This document shows positions 27,400 through 36,387 of a stretch of 64,000 nucleotides of DNA, piece by piece. The position numbers and the translations under genes were made by a program. Under the pieces are notes generated by a model. It was not told the origin of the DNA, made no database searches, and saw only the letters and a list, made by a program, of their open reading frames with translations. Each line of letters starts with the position of its first letter. The first letter of the stretch is position 1. The DNA is from Lysobacter lycopersici (GTDB taxonomy: Bacteria; Pseudomonadota; Gammaproteobacteria; Xanthomonadales; Xanthomonadaceae): contig NZ_CP041742.1 in the NCBI RefSeq assembly GCF_007556775.1, positions 2,122,001 through 2,186,000 of the forward strand. Direction: 5' to 3'.

Positions 27400-27875
27400 G
27401 CCGCGAGCGCAATGCCTGGCTGTTCCCGGTCAGCGTGCTGGTCGCGTTGCTGCTCGGCCTGCTGCCGTTGCCGGCGTGGATGCAGCCGTTCCGCCCGTAC
27501 TGGCTGGCGCTGGTGATCGCCTACTGGCTGATCGAGGAACCCGAGCGCATCGGCCTCGGCATCGCATTCGCGGCCGGGCTCGCCGCCGACCTCGCGTTCG
27601 GCAGCCTGCTCGGAGAACAGGCGCTGCGCCTGACCGTGCTCGCGTTCATCGTGCAGCGCTTCCGTTCGCAGCTGCGATTCTTCCCGATCCCGCAACAGGC
27701 ATTGGCGATCGGCGGCCTGCTGCTCAACGATCGCGTGGTCAGCGCCGCGGTGCACCTGACCATCGGCGAACCACGGGTGCCGTGGGCGTACTGGTGGGCG
27801 CCGCTGCTCGGCATGTTGCTGTGGGCGCCGCTGTTCCTGCTGCTCGACGGGCTGCGGCTCGGTCGCCAGAAATAG
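27396..27875 (+). CDS. mreD: Rod shape-determining protein MreD
   Basis: Polytopic inner-membrane subunit of the elongasome, 159 residues with about five membrane segments and the family stretch RPYWLALVIAYWLIEEPERIG. The start is a rare TTG at 27396 that overlaps the mreC stop codon (TTGA); GGGAG lies seven bases upstream, which supports it. No other start codon fits the conserved N-terminus. The gene is 12 bases from mrdA. Confidence 0.93.
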   Translation: MSRERNAWLFPVSVLVALLLGLLPLPAWMQPFRPYWLALVIAYWLIEEPERIGLGIAFAAGLAADLAFGSLLGEQALRLTVLAFIVQRFRSQLRFFPIPQQALAIGGLLLNDRVVSAAVHLTIGEPRVPWAYWWAPLLGMLLWAPLFLLLDGLRLGRQK

Positions 27876-27887
27876 GCGCCCCGGGTC

Positions 27888-29834
27888 GTGTTCGGGCGTC
27901 GTCGCCGCCAGCTCAAGAACCCCTCGGCCGAAACCGCGCTGTTCCGCATGCGCGCGGCGGTCGGTTTCTTCGCGGTGCTGCTCGCGCTGGGCGGGCTCGC
28001 GGGCTGGTACTTCCGCCTGCAGGTGCTGCAGCACGACGACTACGCCACGCGTTCGGAAGCCAACCGCGTGCGCCTGCGCCCGGTGGTGCCGGCGCGCGGG
28101 CTGATCCTCGACCGCAAGGGCAGGGTGCTGGCGGAAAACGTGCCGGCGTGGCGGCTCGACGTGGTTCCCGACCAGGCCGGCGACATCGCGAAACTGGTGC
28201 CGGAACTGGCGAAGATCATCGCCATCTCGCCCGACGACATCGAGAAGTTCGACGATGCGCGGCATGGCGCGCGCGGCTTCAAGCCGATCACGCTGAAGGC
28301 ACGGCTGGACGACGACGAGGTCGCGCGCTTCGCGGTGGACCGCTGGCGTTTCCCCGGCGTGGAAGTCGTGCCGTACCTGACCCGGCGTTATCCCTACGGC
28401 GACCTGTTCGCGCACGTCATCGGCTACGTCGGGCGCGTCGACGAAGGCGACCTCAAGCAGCTCGGCGACAACGGCGACGCCTTCACCCACGTCGGCAAGA
28501 CCGGGCTGGAGCGTTATTACGACGCAGAACTGCGCGGCAAGCTCGGTTACGAGAAGATCGAGACCAATGTCGAGGGCCGCGCGCTCGGCAGCGCGGGGCG
28601 CGTGCCGGCGACGCCGGGCACCGACCTGCGCCTGGGCATCGACCTCGACCTGCAGCGCGCGATGGTCGCCGCGTTCGGCACGCTGGAAGGTTCGGCGGTG
28701 GCGATCGATCCGCGCAACGGCCAGATCCTCGCGATGGTGAGTCTGCCCGGCTTCGACCCGAACCTGTTCGTCAACGGCATTTCGCACGCCGACTACCGCG
28801 CGCTGATGGACAACCCCTCGCGCCCGCAATTCAACCGCATCGTGCTCGGCGGCGTCGCCCCGGGTTCGACGGTAAAGCCCTTCCTCGGCCTCGCCGGGCT
28901 CGACAGCGGCACGCGCACCGTCGACGACAAGATCCTTTCCACCGGCATGTTCTACCTGCCGGGGCAACGCCGCGGCTACGGCGATTCGCACCGCGGCGGC
29001 CACGGCTGGACCGACCTGCGCAAGTCGATCTACGCCTCGGTCAACACCTACTACTACACGCTGGCGCTGGCGATGGGCATCGACAAGGTCGATGCCTACA
29101 TGGCGCGCTACGGTTTCGGCAAGCCGACCGGCATCGATCTTTCCGGCGAAATCGGCGGCATCCTGCCGTCGCCGGCATGGAAGGCGGAGCACGCGTCGAA
29201 GCAGGGCCGCTGGTATCCCGGCGACACGGTGATTTCGGCGATCGGGCAGGGCTTCTGGAAGGTGACGCCGCTGCAACTCGCGCAGGGCACCGCCGCGCTC
29301 GCCGACGACGGCTGGCTGCATCGCCCGCACCTGGTCACCGCGCGCCGGCACGGTTTCGGCGAAGCGTGGATCGAGGAACCGCAACCGGCGCCGCGCCGCA
29401 TCAGCGACGACCAAGCGCACCTGCAGGCGGTGCGCGAGGGCATGATCGGTACCGTGCATGGCGCCGGCACCGCGACCAACATCCGCCCCGGGCTCGAATA
29501 TTTGATCGCCGGCAAGACCGGTACCGCGCAGGTGGTGAGCCGCCGCGGCAGCGCGGCGCTCGATCCGCGCAAGCTGCCGATGAACCTGCGCCACCGCGGC
29601 CTGTTCATCGCCTATGCGCCGGCCGACGCGCCGACGATCGCGATCGCGGTCGCGATCGAGGGCGGCGGTTACGGCGCCGACAGCGCCGCGCCGATCGCGC
29701 GCAAGGTGTTCGACGCATGGCTGTTGGGCAAGATGCCGGAGACCGACGCGCACGGGAACCAGACCGTGCATTTCGAGAACGTGTCCGGCGCGGTCGACGG
29801 CACGACCACGGTATCGCCGGGGGCGGCGCCATGA
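27888..29834 (+). CDS. mrdA: Penicillin-binding protein 2 (peptidoglycan DD-transpeptidase MrdA)
   Basis: Elongasome transpeptidase that cross-links new side-wall peptidoglycan; works as a pair with RodA. 648 residues: a short basic cytoplasmic tail, one transmembrane segment (about 23-45), the PBP dimerisation/pedestal region (PARGLILDRKGRVLAENVP), and the transpeptidase domain with S327-x2-K330 (GSTVK), the SVN motif and KTGT. These are the SxxK, SxN and KTG elements of the acyl-enzyme site. Start is a GTG at 27888 with little Shine-Dalgarno signal. Its stop overlaps the rodA start (ATGA). Confidence 0.97.
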   Translation: MFGRRRRQLKNPSAETALFRMRAAVGFFAVLLALGGLAGWYFRLQVLQHDDYATRSEANRVRLRPVVPARGLILDRKGRVLAENVPAWRLDVVPDQAGDIAKLVPELAKIIAISPDDIEKFDDARHGARGFKPITLKARLDDDEVARFAVDRWRFPGVEVVPYLTRRYPYGDLFAHVIGYVGRVDEGDLKQLGDNGDAFTHVGKTGLERYYDAELRGKLGYEKIETNVEGRALGSAGRVPATPGTDLRLGIDLDLQRAMVAAFGTLEGSAVAIDPRNGQILAMVSLPGFDPNLFVNGISHADYRALMDNPSRPQFNRIVLGGVAPGSTVKPFLGLAGLDSGTRTVDDKILSTGMFYLPGQRRGYGDSHRGGHGWTDLRKSIYASVNTYYYTLALAMGIDKVDAYMARYGFGKPTGIDLSGEIGGILPSPAWKAEHASKQGRWYPGDTVISAIGQGFWKVTPLQLAQGTAALADDGWLHRPHLVTARRHGFGEAWIEEPQPAPRRISDDQAHLQAVREGMIGTVHGAGTATNIRPGLEYLIAGKTGTAQVVSRRGSAALDPRKLPMNLRHRGLFIAYAPADAPTIAIAVAIEGGGYGADSAAPIARKVFDAWLLGKMPETDAHGNQTVHFENVSGAVDGTTTVSPGAAP

Positions 29835-30940
29835 GCCTGCTCTTGTACTGGCTGCGCGACGCGTGGGCGCGGTTCACGCGCACGCTGGACTGGCCGCTGT
29901 GCCTCGCGCTCGGCGCGCTGATGGGCATCGGCCTCGCGGTGCTGTACAGCGCCGGCAACGAAAGCCCGCGGCTGGTGCTGGCGCAGGGCCTGCGCTACGC
30001 GTTCGGCATCGTCGCGATGTGGGCGTTGTCGCGCCTGCCGCCGCACCGGCTGCGCAACGCGACGCCGGCGTTCTACGCGCTGTCGATCCTGCCGTTGCTG
30101 GCGGTGCTGCTGATCGGCAGCGGCAAGCACGGCAACCTGTGGATCAACCTCGGCGTGTTCTATTTCCAGCCTTCGGAACTGTGGAAGCTGGCGTTGCCGA
30201 TGATGTTGGCCTGGCACCTCGACCGCGGGCCGCTGCCGCCGCGCTTCCGGCCGGTGCTGGTCGCCGCGGTGCTGATGGCGCTGCCGATCGTGCTGATCCT
30301 GCTGCAGCCGGACTTCGGCACCGCGATGCTGGTGACCGCGAGCGGCGTGTTCGTGCTGTTCCTCGCCGGGCTGTCGTGGTGGTGGTTCGCGGCCGCGGCC
30401 GCGGGCGTGGCTACCGCCGCGCCGATGGCGTGGTTCTGGCTGCTGCGCCCGTACCAGAAGGACCGCATCCTCACCTTCCTCAACCCCGAATCCGATCCGA
30501 TGGGAGCAGGCTGGAACATCATCCAGTCGAAGATCGCGATCGGCGGCGGCGGCCTGTTCGGCAAGGGTTGGGGACAGGGCACGCAATCGCACCTCGACTA
30601 TTTGCCCGAGCACACCACCGATTTTGTGTTCGCGGTGCTGAGCGAGGAATTCGGCTGGATCGGCGTCGCCGTGGTGCTGGCGCTGTACCTGTTCGTGATC
30701 GGCCGCTGCCTGTGGATCGCGGGCCAGGCGCGCGACGGATATTCGCGCTTGCTCGCCGGTGCGCTCGGCCTGTCGCTGTTCGTGTACGTGCTGGTGAACG
30801 GCGGCATGATCTCGGGCCTGCTGCCGGTGGTGGGTGTGCCGATGCCGCTGCTCAGCTACGGCGGCACCGCGGCGGTATCGCTGCTCGCGGGCATGGGCGT
30901 GGTGATGTCGATCCGTTCGCATCGAGGCGTGAACGGCTGA
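29831..30940 (+). CDS. rodA: Rod shape-determining protein RodA (SEDS glycosyltransferase)
   Basis: SEDS-family peptidoglycan polymerase of the elongasome, 369 residues with about ten membrane segments. Family marks include FYFQPSELWKLA, LILLQPDFGTAML, the large loop RILTFLNPESDPMGAGWNI and GKGWGQGTQSHLDYLPEHTTDF, and LLSYGGTAAVS near the C-terminus. It uses lipid II to make glycan strands that PBP2 cross-links. It starts in the mrdA stop codon with an ATG, unlike its three upstream partners, which use weak start codons. Confidence 0.97.
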   Translation: MSLLLYWLRDAWARFTRTLDWPLCLALGALMGIGLAVLYSAGNESPRLVLAQGLRYAFGIVAMWALSRLPPHRLRNATPAFYALSILPLLAVLLIGSGKHGNLWINLGVFYFQPSELWKLALPMMLAWHLDRGPLPPRFRPVLVAAVLMALPIVLILLQPDFGTAMLVTASGVFVLFLAGLSWWWFAAAAAGVATAAPMAWFWLLRPYQKDRILTFLNPESDPMGAGWNIIQSKIAIGGGGLFGKGWGQGTQSHLDYLPEHTTDFVFAVLSEEFGWIGVAVVLALYLFVIGRCLWIAGQARDGYSRLLAGALGLSLFVYVLVNGGMISGLLPVVGVPMPLLSYGGTAAVSLLAGMGVVMSIRSHRGVNG

Positions 30941-30974
30941 ATGCGGATGGTGCTGGCGCATCGGCGTCGCGTGC

Positions 30975-30988
30975 TACCCTCCGCGCCG
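30975..30988 (+). promoter_or_regulatory. -10-like TACCCT before mltB
   Basis: TACCCT ends nine bases before the ATG at 30989 and there is no Shine-Dalgarno sequence. It is the weakest of the leaderless-type candidates and could be chance in a 48-base gap. Confidence 0.3.
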
Positions 30989-32104
30989 ATGATCCGACGC
31001 GCCCTGCTCAGCCTCGTCCCGATCGCGCTCGCCGCCTGCGCAGCGCAACAGCCCGAATCCACTCCGCCACCGCCGCCGACGCCGGTGCAACTGCCGGTCG
31101 CGTTGTTGCCGCCGGTGCCGCAGCCACCGGAACGCCCGGTCGCGCCGGCCTCGGTCGCCGATCCGGCGATCCCGGAAGCGCAGCGACGCGAGAATTTCGT
31201 CGCCTGGGCCGCGCAGTCCTTCGGCACGGATCCGAATGCGGTGCGCGCGGGGCTCGCGCAGGCGCAGTTCAAGCAGAACATCATCGATGCGATGAACCGC
31301 CCGGCCGAGGCGGTGAAACCGTGGCGCGATTACCGCCCGATCTTCCTCACCCCGCAGCGCATCGACGGCGGCCGCGCGTTCTACGCCCAATACCGCGCCG
31401 ACCTCGACCGCATCGCCGCGCAGACCGGCGTTCCCGCCGAGATCATCGTCGCCATCATCGGCGTCGAAACCCAGTACGGCGCGAACGCGGGCAAGTACCG
31501 TGCGCTGGATGCGCTGTCCACGCTCGCGTTCGGCTATCCCAAGCGCGCGCCGTTCTTCGCCGCGGAACTCGCGCAACTGTTCGCGCTGGCGAAGGAAGAG
31601 GGCTTCGATCCCGCCGCGCCGGTCGGCAGCTACGCCGGCGCGATGGGCTGGGGCCAGTTCATGCCATCGAGCTGGCGCACCTGGGGCCGCGATGGCGACG
31701 GCGACGGTCGCCGCGACCTGATGTCCGATCCGGACGACGTGTTCGCCTCCATCGCCAACTACTTCGTCGCGCACGGCTGGCAACGCGGCGCGCCGGTGGC
31801 CGGCCGCGCGGACAAGGCGATGGATGTTCCCGATTTCGTGCCGCCCGATCCCAAGGCGCTGGACCCGGTGTATCCGCTGGCGTTCCTCGAATCGAAGGGC
31901 TATCGCCTGCGCGGCGGCGAACCGCGCGTGGACGGTGCGGTGGTGGTCGCGCTCGACGGCGACGCCGGCCGCGAATACTGGCTGGGTTACCGCAATTTCT
32001 ACGTGATCACCCGCTACAACCATTCGCCGATGTACGCGATGGCGGTGTGGCAGCTGGCGCAGGCGATCGCCGCCGTGCCGCAACCCGCGGTGCCGCAGTC
32101 GTGA
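30989..32104 (+). CDS. mltB: Membrane-bound lytic murein transglycosylase B
   Basis: Cuts the MurNAc-GlcNAc bond of peptidoglycan with 1,6-anhydro-MurNAc formation at the outer membrane. 371 residues. Signal peptide MIRRALLSLVPIALAAC with an LAAC lipobox, a Pro-rich linker, then the SLT-2 domain. The catalytic glutamate is E160 in GVETQYG; GWGQFMPSSWRTWGRDGDGDG is the family's substrate and calcium-loop sequence. It overlaps rlpA by one base. With RlpA and DacC it forms the remodelling half of the cell-wall cluster. Confidence 0.95.
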   Translation: MIRRALLSLVPIALAACAAQQPESTPPPPPTPVQLPVALLPPVPQPPERPVAPASVADPAIPEAQRRENFVAWAAQSFGTDPNAVRAGLAQAQFKQNIIDAMNRPAEAVKPWRDYRPIFLTPQRIDGGRAFYAQYRADLDRIAAQTGVPAEIIVAIIGVETQYGANAGKYRALDALSTLAFGYPKRAPFFAAELAQLFALAKEEGFDPAAPVGSYAGAMGWGQFMPSSWRTWGRDGDGDGRRDLMSDPDDVFASIANYFVAHGWQRGAPVAGRADKAMDVPDFVPPDPKALDPVYPLAFLESKGYRLRGGEPRVDGAVVVALDGDAGREYWLGYRNFYVITRYNHSPMYAMAVWQLAQAIAAVPQPAVPQS

Positions 32105-33423
32105 TGCGCGCGTTGCTCGCCTCGTCGATCGTGCTGGCGCTCGCGGCCTGTGCCGCCGCGCCGCAGAAGCAGGCGCCGCCGGTCGCGTCGTCGAAACCGA
32201 AACCCGCGCATCCGGCATCGACGCGTTCGCCGTATGCGCCGGCGCAGGAAGACGTGTCCAAGCGCGGCGGCATGGTCGGCGACCTGTACAAGCCCGACGA
32301 ACCCGACACCGTTCCGGCCGACATTCCCGACGTCGATGCGATTCCCGATGCGACGCCGCAAAACGAAGCGCGTTCGCGCTACGGCAACCGTTCCTACAGC
32401 GTGCTCGGCAAGCGTTACCAGGTGCTCGAAAGCGCCGAAGGCTACGACGAGGTCGGCATCGCCTCGTTCTACGGCAACAAGTTCCACGGCCGCCGTACCT
32501 CGAACCTCGAGGTGTACGACATGTACGCGATGACCGCCGCGCACAAGACGTTGCCGCTGCCGAGTTACGCGCGCGTCACCAACCTCGACAACGGGCGTTC
32601 GATCGTGGTCCGCGTCAACGACCGCGGGCCGTTCCATGCCGGCCGCATCATCGACCTCAGCTACGCCGCGGCGGTGAAGCTCGGCTATCGCGACAAGGGC
32701 ACCGCGCGGGTGGAAGTGAAAGGCCTCGCCGGGCCGTACGACGACGCCAGCGAACACGGCGGCGTGCTCGCATCCGCCGCAACGCCGCAGCAAGAAGCGC
32801 ATGTCGCCACCGGCAAGCCGACGTTGGCGCCGCAGCCGAACGTCGATACCGCGATGGACAAGTTGGTGGATGCACTGCCGATCGCGGCCGCGAATGCGGG
32901 CGAACGCGTGGCGCCCGCCATCGCGGCGGCCGATCCGGCGAACCGCGACCTGCGCTTCGACATGCGCCAGGACGGCCGCACCATGACCGCGGACGAATTC
33001 GATGCGTGGATGCGCACGCGCCGGGTGCGCGTGGCCACCGGCCAGGCCGGCAAGCCGGATTCCGCGCTATCCACCGCCGTGGCCTCCGATGCGGCGAAGC
33101 CCGCGCCGGCCGCGCTCGAACCCGCGATCAAGGCGCCGCCCCCGCCGCCGGCCACTGCCGCCGCGGTGGTTGCCGCCACCACCCCGGCCGCGGGCGACGT
33201 GACCTTGCAGGTCGCCAGCTTCGGCAACGAACAGAACGCCCAGCGTGCGCTGGCCATGCTGCAAGGCGCGAGCATTCCCGGCGCGCAGTTGCAGGGCGCC
33301 GACGTCGCCGGCAAGCGCGTCTGGCGGCTGCGGATCGGGCCGGTCGCCGCTTCGAATGCCCCGGAACTCGCGGCCAGGGTGGTGGGTCTCGGGTTCGGGC
33401 AGCCGCAGCGCGTCCGCGATTGA
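32104..33423 (+). CDS. rlpA: RlpA: septal-ring lytic transglycosylase with SPOR domain
   Basis: Lipoprotein that cleaves naked (denuded) glycan strands, 439 residues. Signal peptide MRALLASSIVLALAAC with LAAC lipobox, a linker, a double-psi beta-barrel domain (about residues 115-205, with GIASFYGNKFHGRRTSN and RVNDRGPFHAGRIIDLS), a long Ala/Pro-rich spacer, and a C-terminal SPOR domain (VTLQVASFGNEQNAQRALA) that binds denuded glycan at the septum. Starts with an ATG overlapping the mltB stop. The spacer is longer than in E. coli RlpA. Confidence 0.95.
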   Translation: MRALLASSIVLALAACAAAPQKQAPPVASSKPKPAHPASTRSPYAPAQEDVSKRGGMVGDLYKPDEPDTVPADIPDVDAIPDATPQNEARSRYGNRSYSVLGKRYQVLESAEGYDEVGIASFYGNKFHGRRTSNLEVYDMYAMTAAHKTLPLPSYARVTNLDNGRSIVVRVNDRGPFHAGRIIDLSYAAAVKLGYRDKGTARVEVKGLAGPYDDASEHGGVLASAATPQQEAHVATGKPTLAPQPNVDTAMDKLVDALPIAAANAGERVAPAIAAADPANRDLRFDMRQDGRTMTADEFDAWMRTRRVRVATGQAGKPDSALSTAVASDAAKPAPAALEPAIKAPPPPPATAAAVVAATTPAAGDVTLQVASFGNEQNAQRALAMLQGASIPGAQLQGADVAGKRVWRLRIGPVAASNAPELAARVVGLGFGQPQRVRD

Positions 33424-33468
33424 TCGAAACCTGCTGCGCTCGCAACGGTTTTCTTCGGGCGGGCGTCT

Positions 33469-33474
33469 TAAAAT
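33469..33474 (+). promoter_or_regulatory. Candidate -10 of the dacC promoter (TAAAAT)
   Basis: TAAAAT is an AT-rich hexamer in an otherwise GC-rich 111-base gap between rlpA and dacC. The -35 is unclear. If used, it gives a leader of about 55 bases before the ATG at 33535, with a GGAG sequence about ten bases before the start. Confidence 0.4.
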
Positions 33475-33534
33475 CACCGATTCGACCTTTTCCGCCGCGT
33501 TTTTCGCGGCTTCCCCCACGGAGTTCCCGTTTCG

Positions 33535-34728
33535 ATGACCGTTCGCCTGTTGTTCGCCGCCGTTGCCACCGCCGCCTTCGGCCTCGCCTTCGCCCAGACC
33601 CCGGCCCCGCCCGCGGCGGTCGCCAGCGGCGAGTTGCCGGTCCCGCCCGCGCCCGCGCCCAAGGTGTCGAAGGCCTGGGTGCTGCTGGATTTCGCCACCG
33701 GGCAGGTGCTCGCCGGCGACAACGCCGATGCGCAGCTGGAGCCGGCGAGCATCACCAAGGTGATGACCAGCTACGTGATTGCCGCGGAAATGCGCAACGG
33801 CAAGGTCAAGGCCGACGACCAGGTGATGATGAGCGAGAACGCCTGGCGCAAGGGCGGCGCCGGCACGGACGGCAGCTATAGCGGCTTCGAAGTGAACAAG
33901 AGCGTGCCGCTGGTCGAGATGGAAAAGGGCATGGTGGTGCAGTCCGGCAACGACGCCGCGATCGCGCTGGCCGAACATGTCGCCGGCAGCGAGGAAGCGT
34001 TCGCTTCGCTGATGAATGCGTACGCGGCGAAGATCGGCATGCAGCATTCGCACTTCGCCGACGCCACCGGGTTGTCGGCCGAAGGCCATTACTCGACCGC
34101 GCACGACCTGGCGCTGCTCGGCCGCGCGCTGATCCGCGATTTCCCCGAAACCTATTCCTACAACAAGATCAAGGAATTCACGGTCGGGCCGATCACCCAG
34201 CCCAACCGCAACCTGCTGCTGTGGCGCGATCCTTCCGTCGACGGCATCAAGACCGGCCACACTTCCTCCGCGGGTTATTGCCTGATGGCCTCCGCGCAGC
34301 GCGGCGACCAGCGCCTGATCGCGGTGGTGATGGGCGACACCAGCGAGAACCAGCGCGCGGTCGATGCGCAGGCGCTGCTGAACTGGGGCTTCCGCTTCTA
34401 CGAATCGCACAGGCTCTACGACGCCGGCAAGCCGATCACGACCCAGCGCGTATGGAAGGGCGCGGCGAAGGAAGTGCGCCTGGGCGTGGCGCAACCGCTG
34501 CTGGTCAGCAGCCCGCGCGGGCAGTACGACCGCATGAAGGCGACGATGGACGTGCCCAAGACGCTGGTCGCTCCGATCGCCAAGGGCCAGGCCATCGGCA
34601 CCGTGAAGGTCGTACTCGACGGCAAGCTGATCGTGCAGGCACCGCTGGTGGCGCTGGACGAAGTGCCGCAGGGCGGTTTCTTCAGGCGGCTGTGGGATTC
34701 GCTGCTGATGTGGTGGCATTCGCTCTGA
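33535..34728 (+). CDS. dacC: D-alanyl-D-alanine carboxypeptidase (PBP5/6 family, DacC-like)
   Basis: Removes the terminal D-Ala from peptidoglycan pentapeptides, limiting cross-linking. 397 residues. Signal peptide (MTVRLLFAAVATAAFGLAFA), catalytic domain with S72-x2-K75 (SITK), S137-G-N and K239-T-G, then the small beta domain and a C-terminal amphipathic helix (GGFFRRLWDSLLMWWHSL) that peripherally anchors it to the inner membrane. Last gene of the cell-wall cluster. Its last 47 bases overlap the convergent ATP-grasp gene. Confidence 0.95.
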   Translation: MTVRLLFAAVATAAFGLAFAQTPAPPAAVASGELPVPPAPAPKVSKAWVLLDFATGQVLAGDNADAQLEPASITKVMTSYVIAAEMRNGKVKADDQVMMSENAWRKGGAGTDGSYSGFEVNKSVPLVEMEKGMVVQSGNDAAIALAEHVAGSEEAFASLMNAYAAKIGMQHSHFADATGLSAEGHYSTAHDLALLGRALIRDFPETYSYNKIKEFTVGPITQPNRNLLLWRDPSVDGIKTGHTSSAGYCLMASAQRGDQRLIAVVMGDTSENQRAVDAQALLNWGFRFYESHRLYDAGKPITTQRVWKGAAKEVRLGVAQPLLVSSPRGQYDRMKATMDVPKTLVAPIAKGQAIGTVKVVLDGKLIVQAPLVALDEVPQGGFFRRLWDSLLMWWHSL

Positions 34729-35914
34729 CCGGCGCCACGCGCGGCAACGCGCGCACCATCGCGAAGAACCACGGCGCCAGGCTCGCGCCGAAGCGCGGGT
34801 TGATTTCGAGGAAGCGCACGCGCCCGTCCTGCAGCTTGTAGTTCACGCAGCACAGCCCTTCGTAGCCGACCGCATTGAGCATGTCGCGGAACAGCGGCAG
34901 ATGGGTGGCACGCTGCAGCCGCCGGTAATGCGGCGGCTGTTCGCGGCACTTCTTGTGCAGGTCGTGGGCGAACACGTATTCGACCGTCAGCGCGGCGGCG
35001 ATGCGGCCTTCGATCACGAGCAGGTGCGCGGCGTATTCACGCTGGCCGGGGACGAAGGCCTGGCGGAAGTAGTCCGGGTCGTGCAGCAGCGTCGCGAGCC
35101 TGCGTTCGTCTTCGGCGTTGGCGACGACATGGGTGTTGTCGCCCCACGCATCGACGCGCTTCTTCAGCACGTAGGGAAACGGCAGCGAATCCGAGATCTC
35201 CGGCACGCAGTCGGCGAAGCCAGCCGCGGAGAGGGCGCGGTTGCAGGCCAGCTTGTCGTTGCACAGGTCGACGCAGCCCGGATCCGGAAGCGGCAACGGA
35301 TTGCGCGCCAACAGCGGTCCTGACCCGCGCAATTTTTCCAGGTCTTCCAGGGTCAGCGGCACCACCAGGTCGTGCGTGTGCAATTCTTCGGGCGTGGGTT
35401 CGGCGAACCGCAAATGGTCGCCGCGATGGGCGAACCCCCTGCGAAGGTCTGCTTCCATGTCGGTCGGCGGGAACAGGATGCGCAACCGGCGGCGGGGCCA
35501 CAGCCGCGCCAGGAAGCGTTCGCGCGCGACGAGCCAACGGCGGTAATCCCAGCCATCCACCGCGCCGTCCGGAGTGCGGAAGCGGAAGGTGTCCAGCCAT
35601 GCACGCACGGCGTACACGCCACGGCGGACAAGGGTGAAGGCGAGGTAGCCGGCCGCCGCCGACAACGCGCCCGCAAGCGCGGGATATCCGGCAGCGCCCA
35701 GCGGCGGCAGTATCGCGAGCGTCGGCACGGGCGCGATGAAGGCCCGCCACACCGGGGGCATCGCCATCAGCTTGCACAACAACAGCGTCGACCCCAGCCC
35801 CAGCAGGGTCGCGATTGCTTCGCCGGGGCGCCACCACGCCACCGGCATCCAGGCGATGGCGGCAAGCAGCAGCAACCACGGGTCGCGCCGCGGCGATTTT
35901 TTTTCCAAGAGCAT
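34682..35914 (-). CDS. ATP-grasp domain protein with N-terminal membrane segments
   Basis: Predicted membrane-anchored ATP-dependent ligase of 410 residues. Two or three hydrophobic segments lie in the first 110 residues, then an ATP-grasp-like domain: the N-terminal part RILFPPTDMEADL, the ATP-binding lysine in PYVLKKRVDAWGDNTHV and the metal site in RFLEINPRFGASL (E-x-N-P-R). It would join a carboxylate to an amine or thiol. Substrate is unknown. The ATG at 35914 is preferred; a start at 35971 would add 19 residues. The 3' end overlaps dacC by 47 bases, so the two transcripts are antisense there. Confidence 0.78.
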   Translation of the reverse strand: MLLEKKSPRRDPWLLLLAAIAWMPVAWWRPGEAIATLLGLGSTLLLCKLMAMPPVWRAFIAPVPTLAILPPLGAAGYPALAGALSAAAGYLAFTLVRRGVYAVRAWLDTFRFRTPDGAVDGWDYRRWLVARERFLARLWPRRRLRILFPPTDMEADLRRGFAHRGDHLRFAEPTPEELHTHDLVVPLTLEDLEKLRGSGPLLARNPLPLPDPGCVDLCNDKLACNRALSAAGFADCVPEISDSLPFPYVLKKRVDAWGDNTHVVANAEDERRLATLLHDPDYFRQAFVPGQREYAAHLLVIEGRIAAALTVEYVFAHDLHKKCREQPPHYRRLQRATHLPLFRDMLNAVGYEGLCCVNYKLQDGRVRFLEINPRFGASLAPWFFAMVRALPRVAPVRANATTSAANPTAA

Positions 35915-36013
35915 GCACTCGACGGGACGCAGTGCCTGGTGAATACGAGGCCCGGGGCCGCGACCGGACATCGTTGGCGCCGGAGGATCTGCTCCAGACG
36001 CGGATGGGGTCCA

Positions 36014-36211
36014 TCAGATCCGTACGAACCGGGGAATCGCCATCAATGCGGCACCGACCAGGACCATGATCCACGCGTTCGACACGAACCACGGGAAGAC
36101 GAGCAGGCCGATGCCGCAAATGAGCGGGATCGGCGCGGACTGGCGCTTGCCGTAGACGCAATAGCCCATGCCGATCGCGCCGAACAGCATTCCCCACCAC
36201 ATGCTCGCCAT
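36014..36211 (-). CDS. Small two-helix inner-membrane protein
   Basis: 65 residues with two hydrophobic segments (MWWGMLFGAIGMGYCVYG and IPLICGIGLLVFPWFV) and a third near the C-terminus ending PRFVRI. GGGGA lies about eight bases before the ATG at 36211. Close relatives are widely annotated in Xanthomonadaceae as small amino acid transport-like proteins, but no transport function is shown by the sequence. It is 99 bases from the ATP-grasp gene on the same strand and may be its operon partner. Confidence 0.72.
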   Translation of the reverse strand: MASMWWGMLFGAIGMGYCVYGKRQSAPIPLICGIGLLVFPWFVSNAWIMVLVGAALMAIPRFVRI

Positions 36212-36387
36212 CGCGTTTCCCCGTTTGAGCCGGCCTGGCCATGGACATGCTACGGCCGCGCGACCGGCGTTGCGTCGCGAAGTCCCTCGCCCGATTGCTA
36301 AACTCCGGGCAGGACGGCGGGGGACGCTGCCTGCAATTGGGAACGCCTGCCGGGTGTTCATGGACGAAACAGACTGAAGGGGACCAC

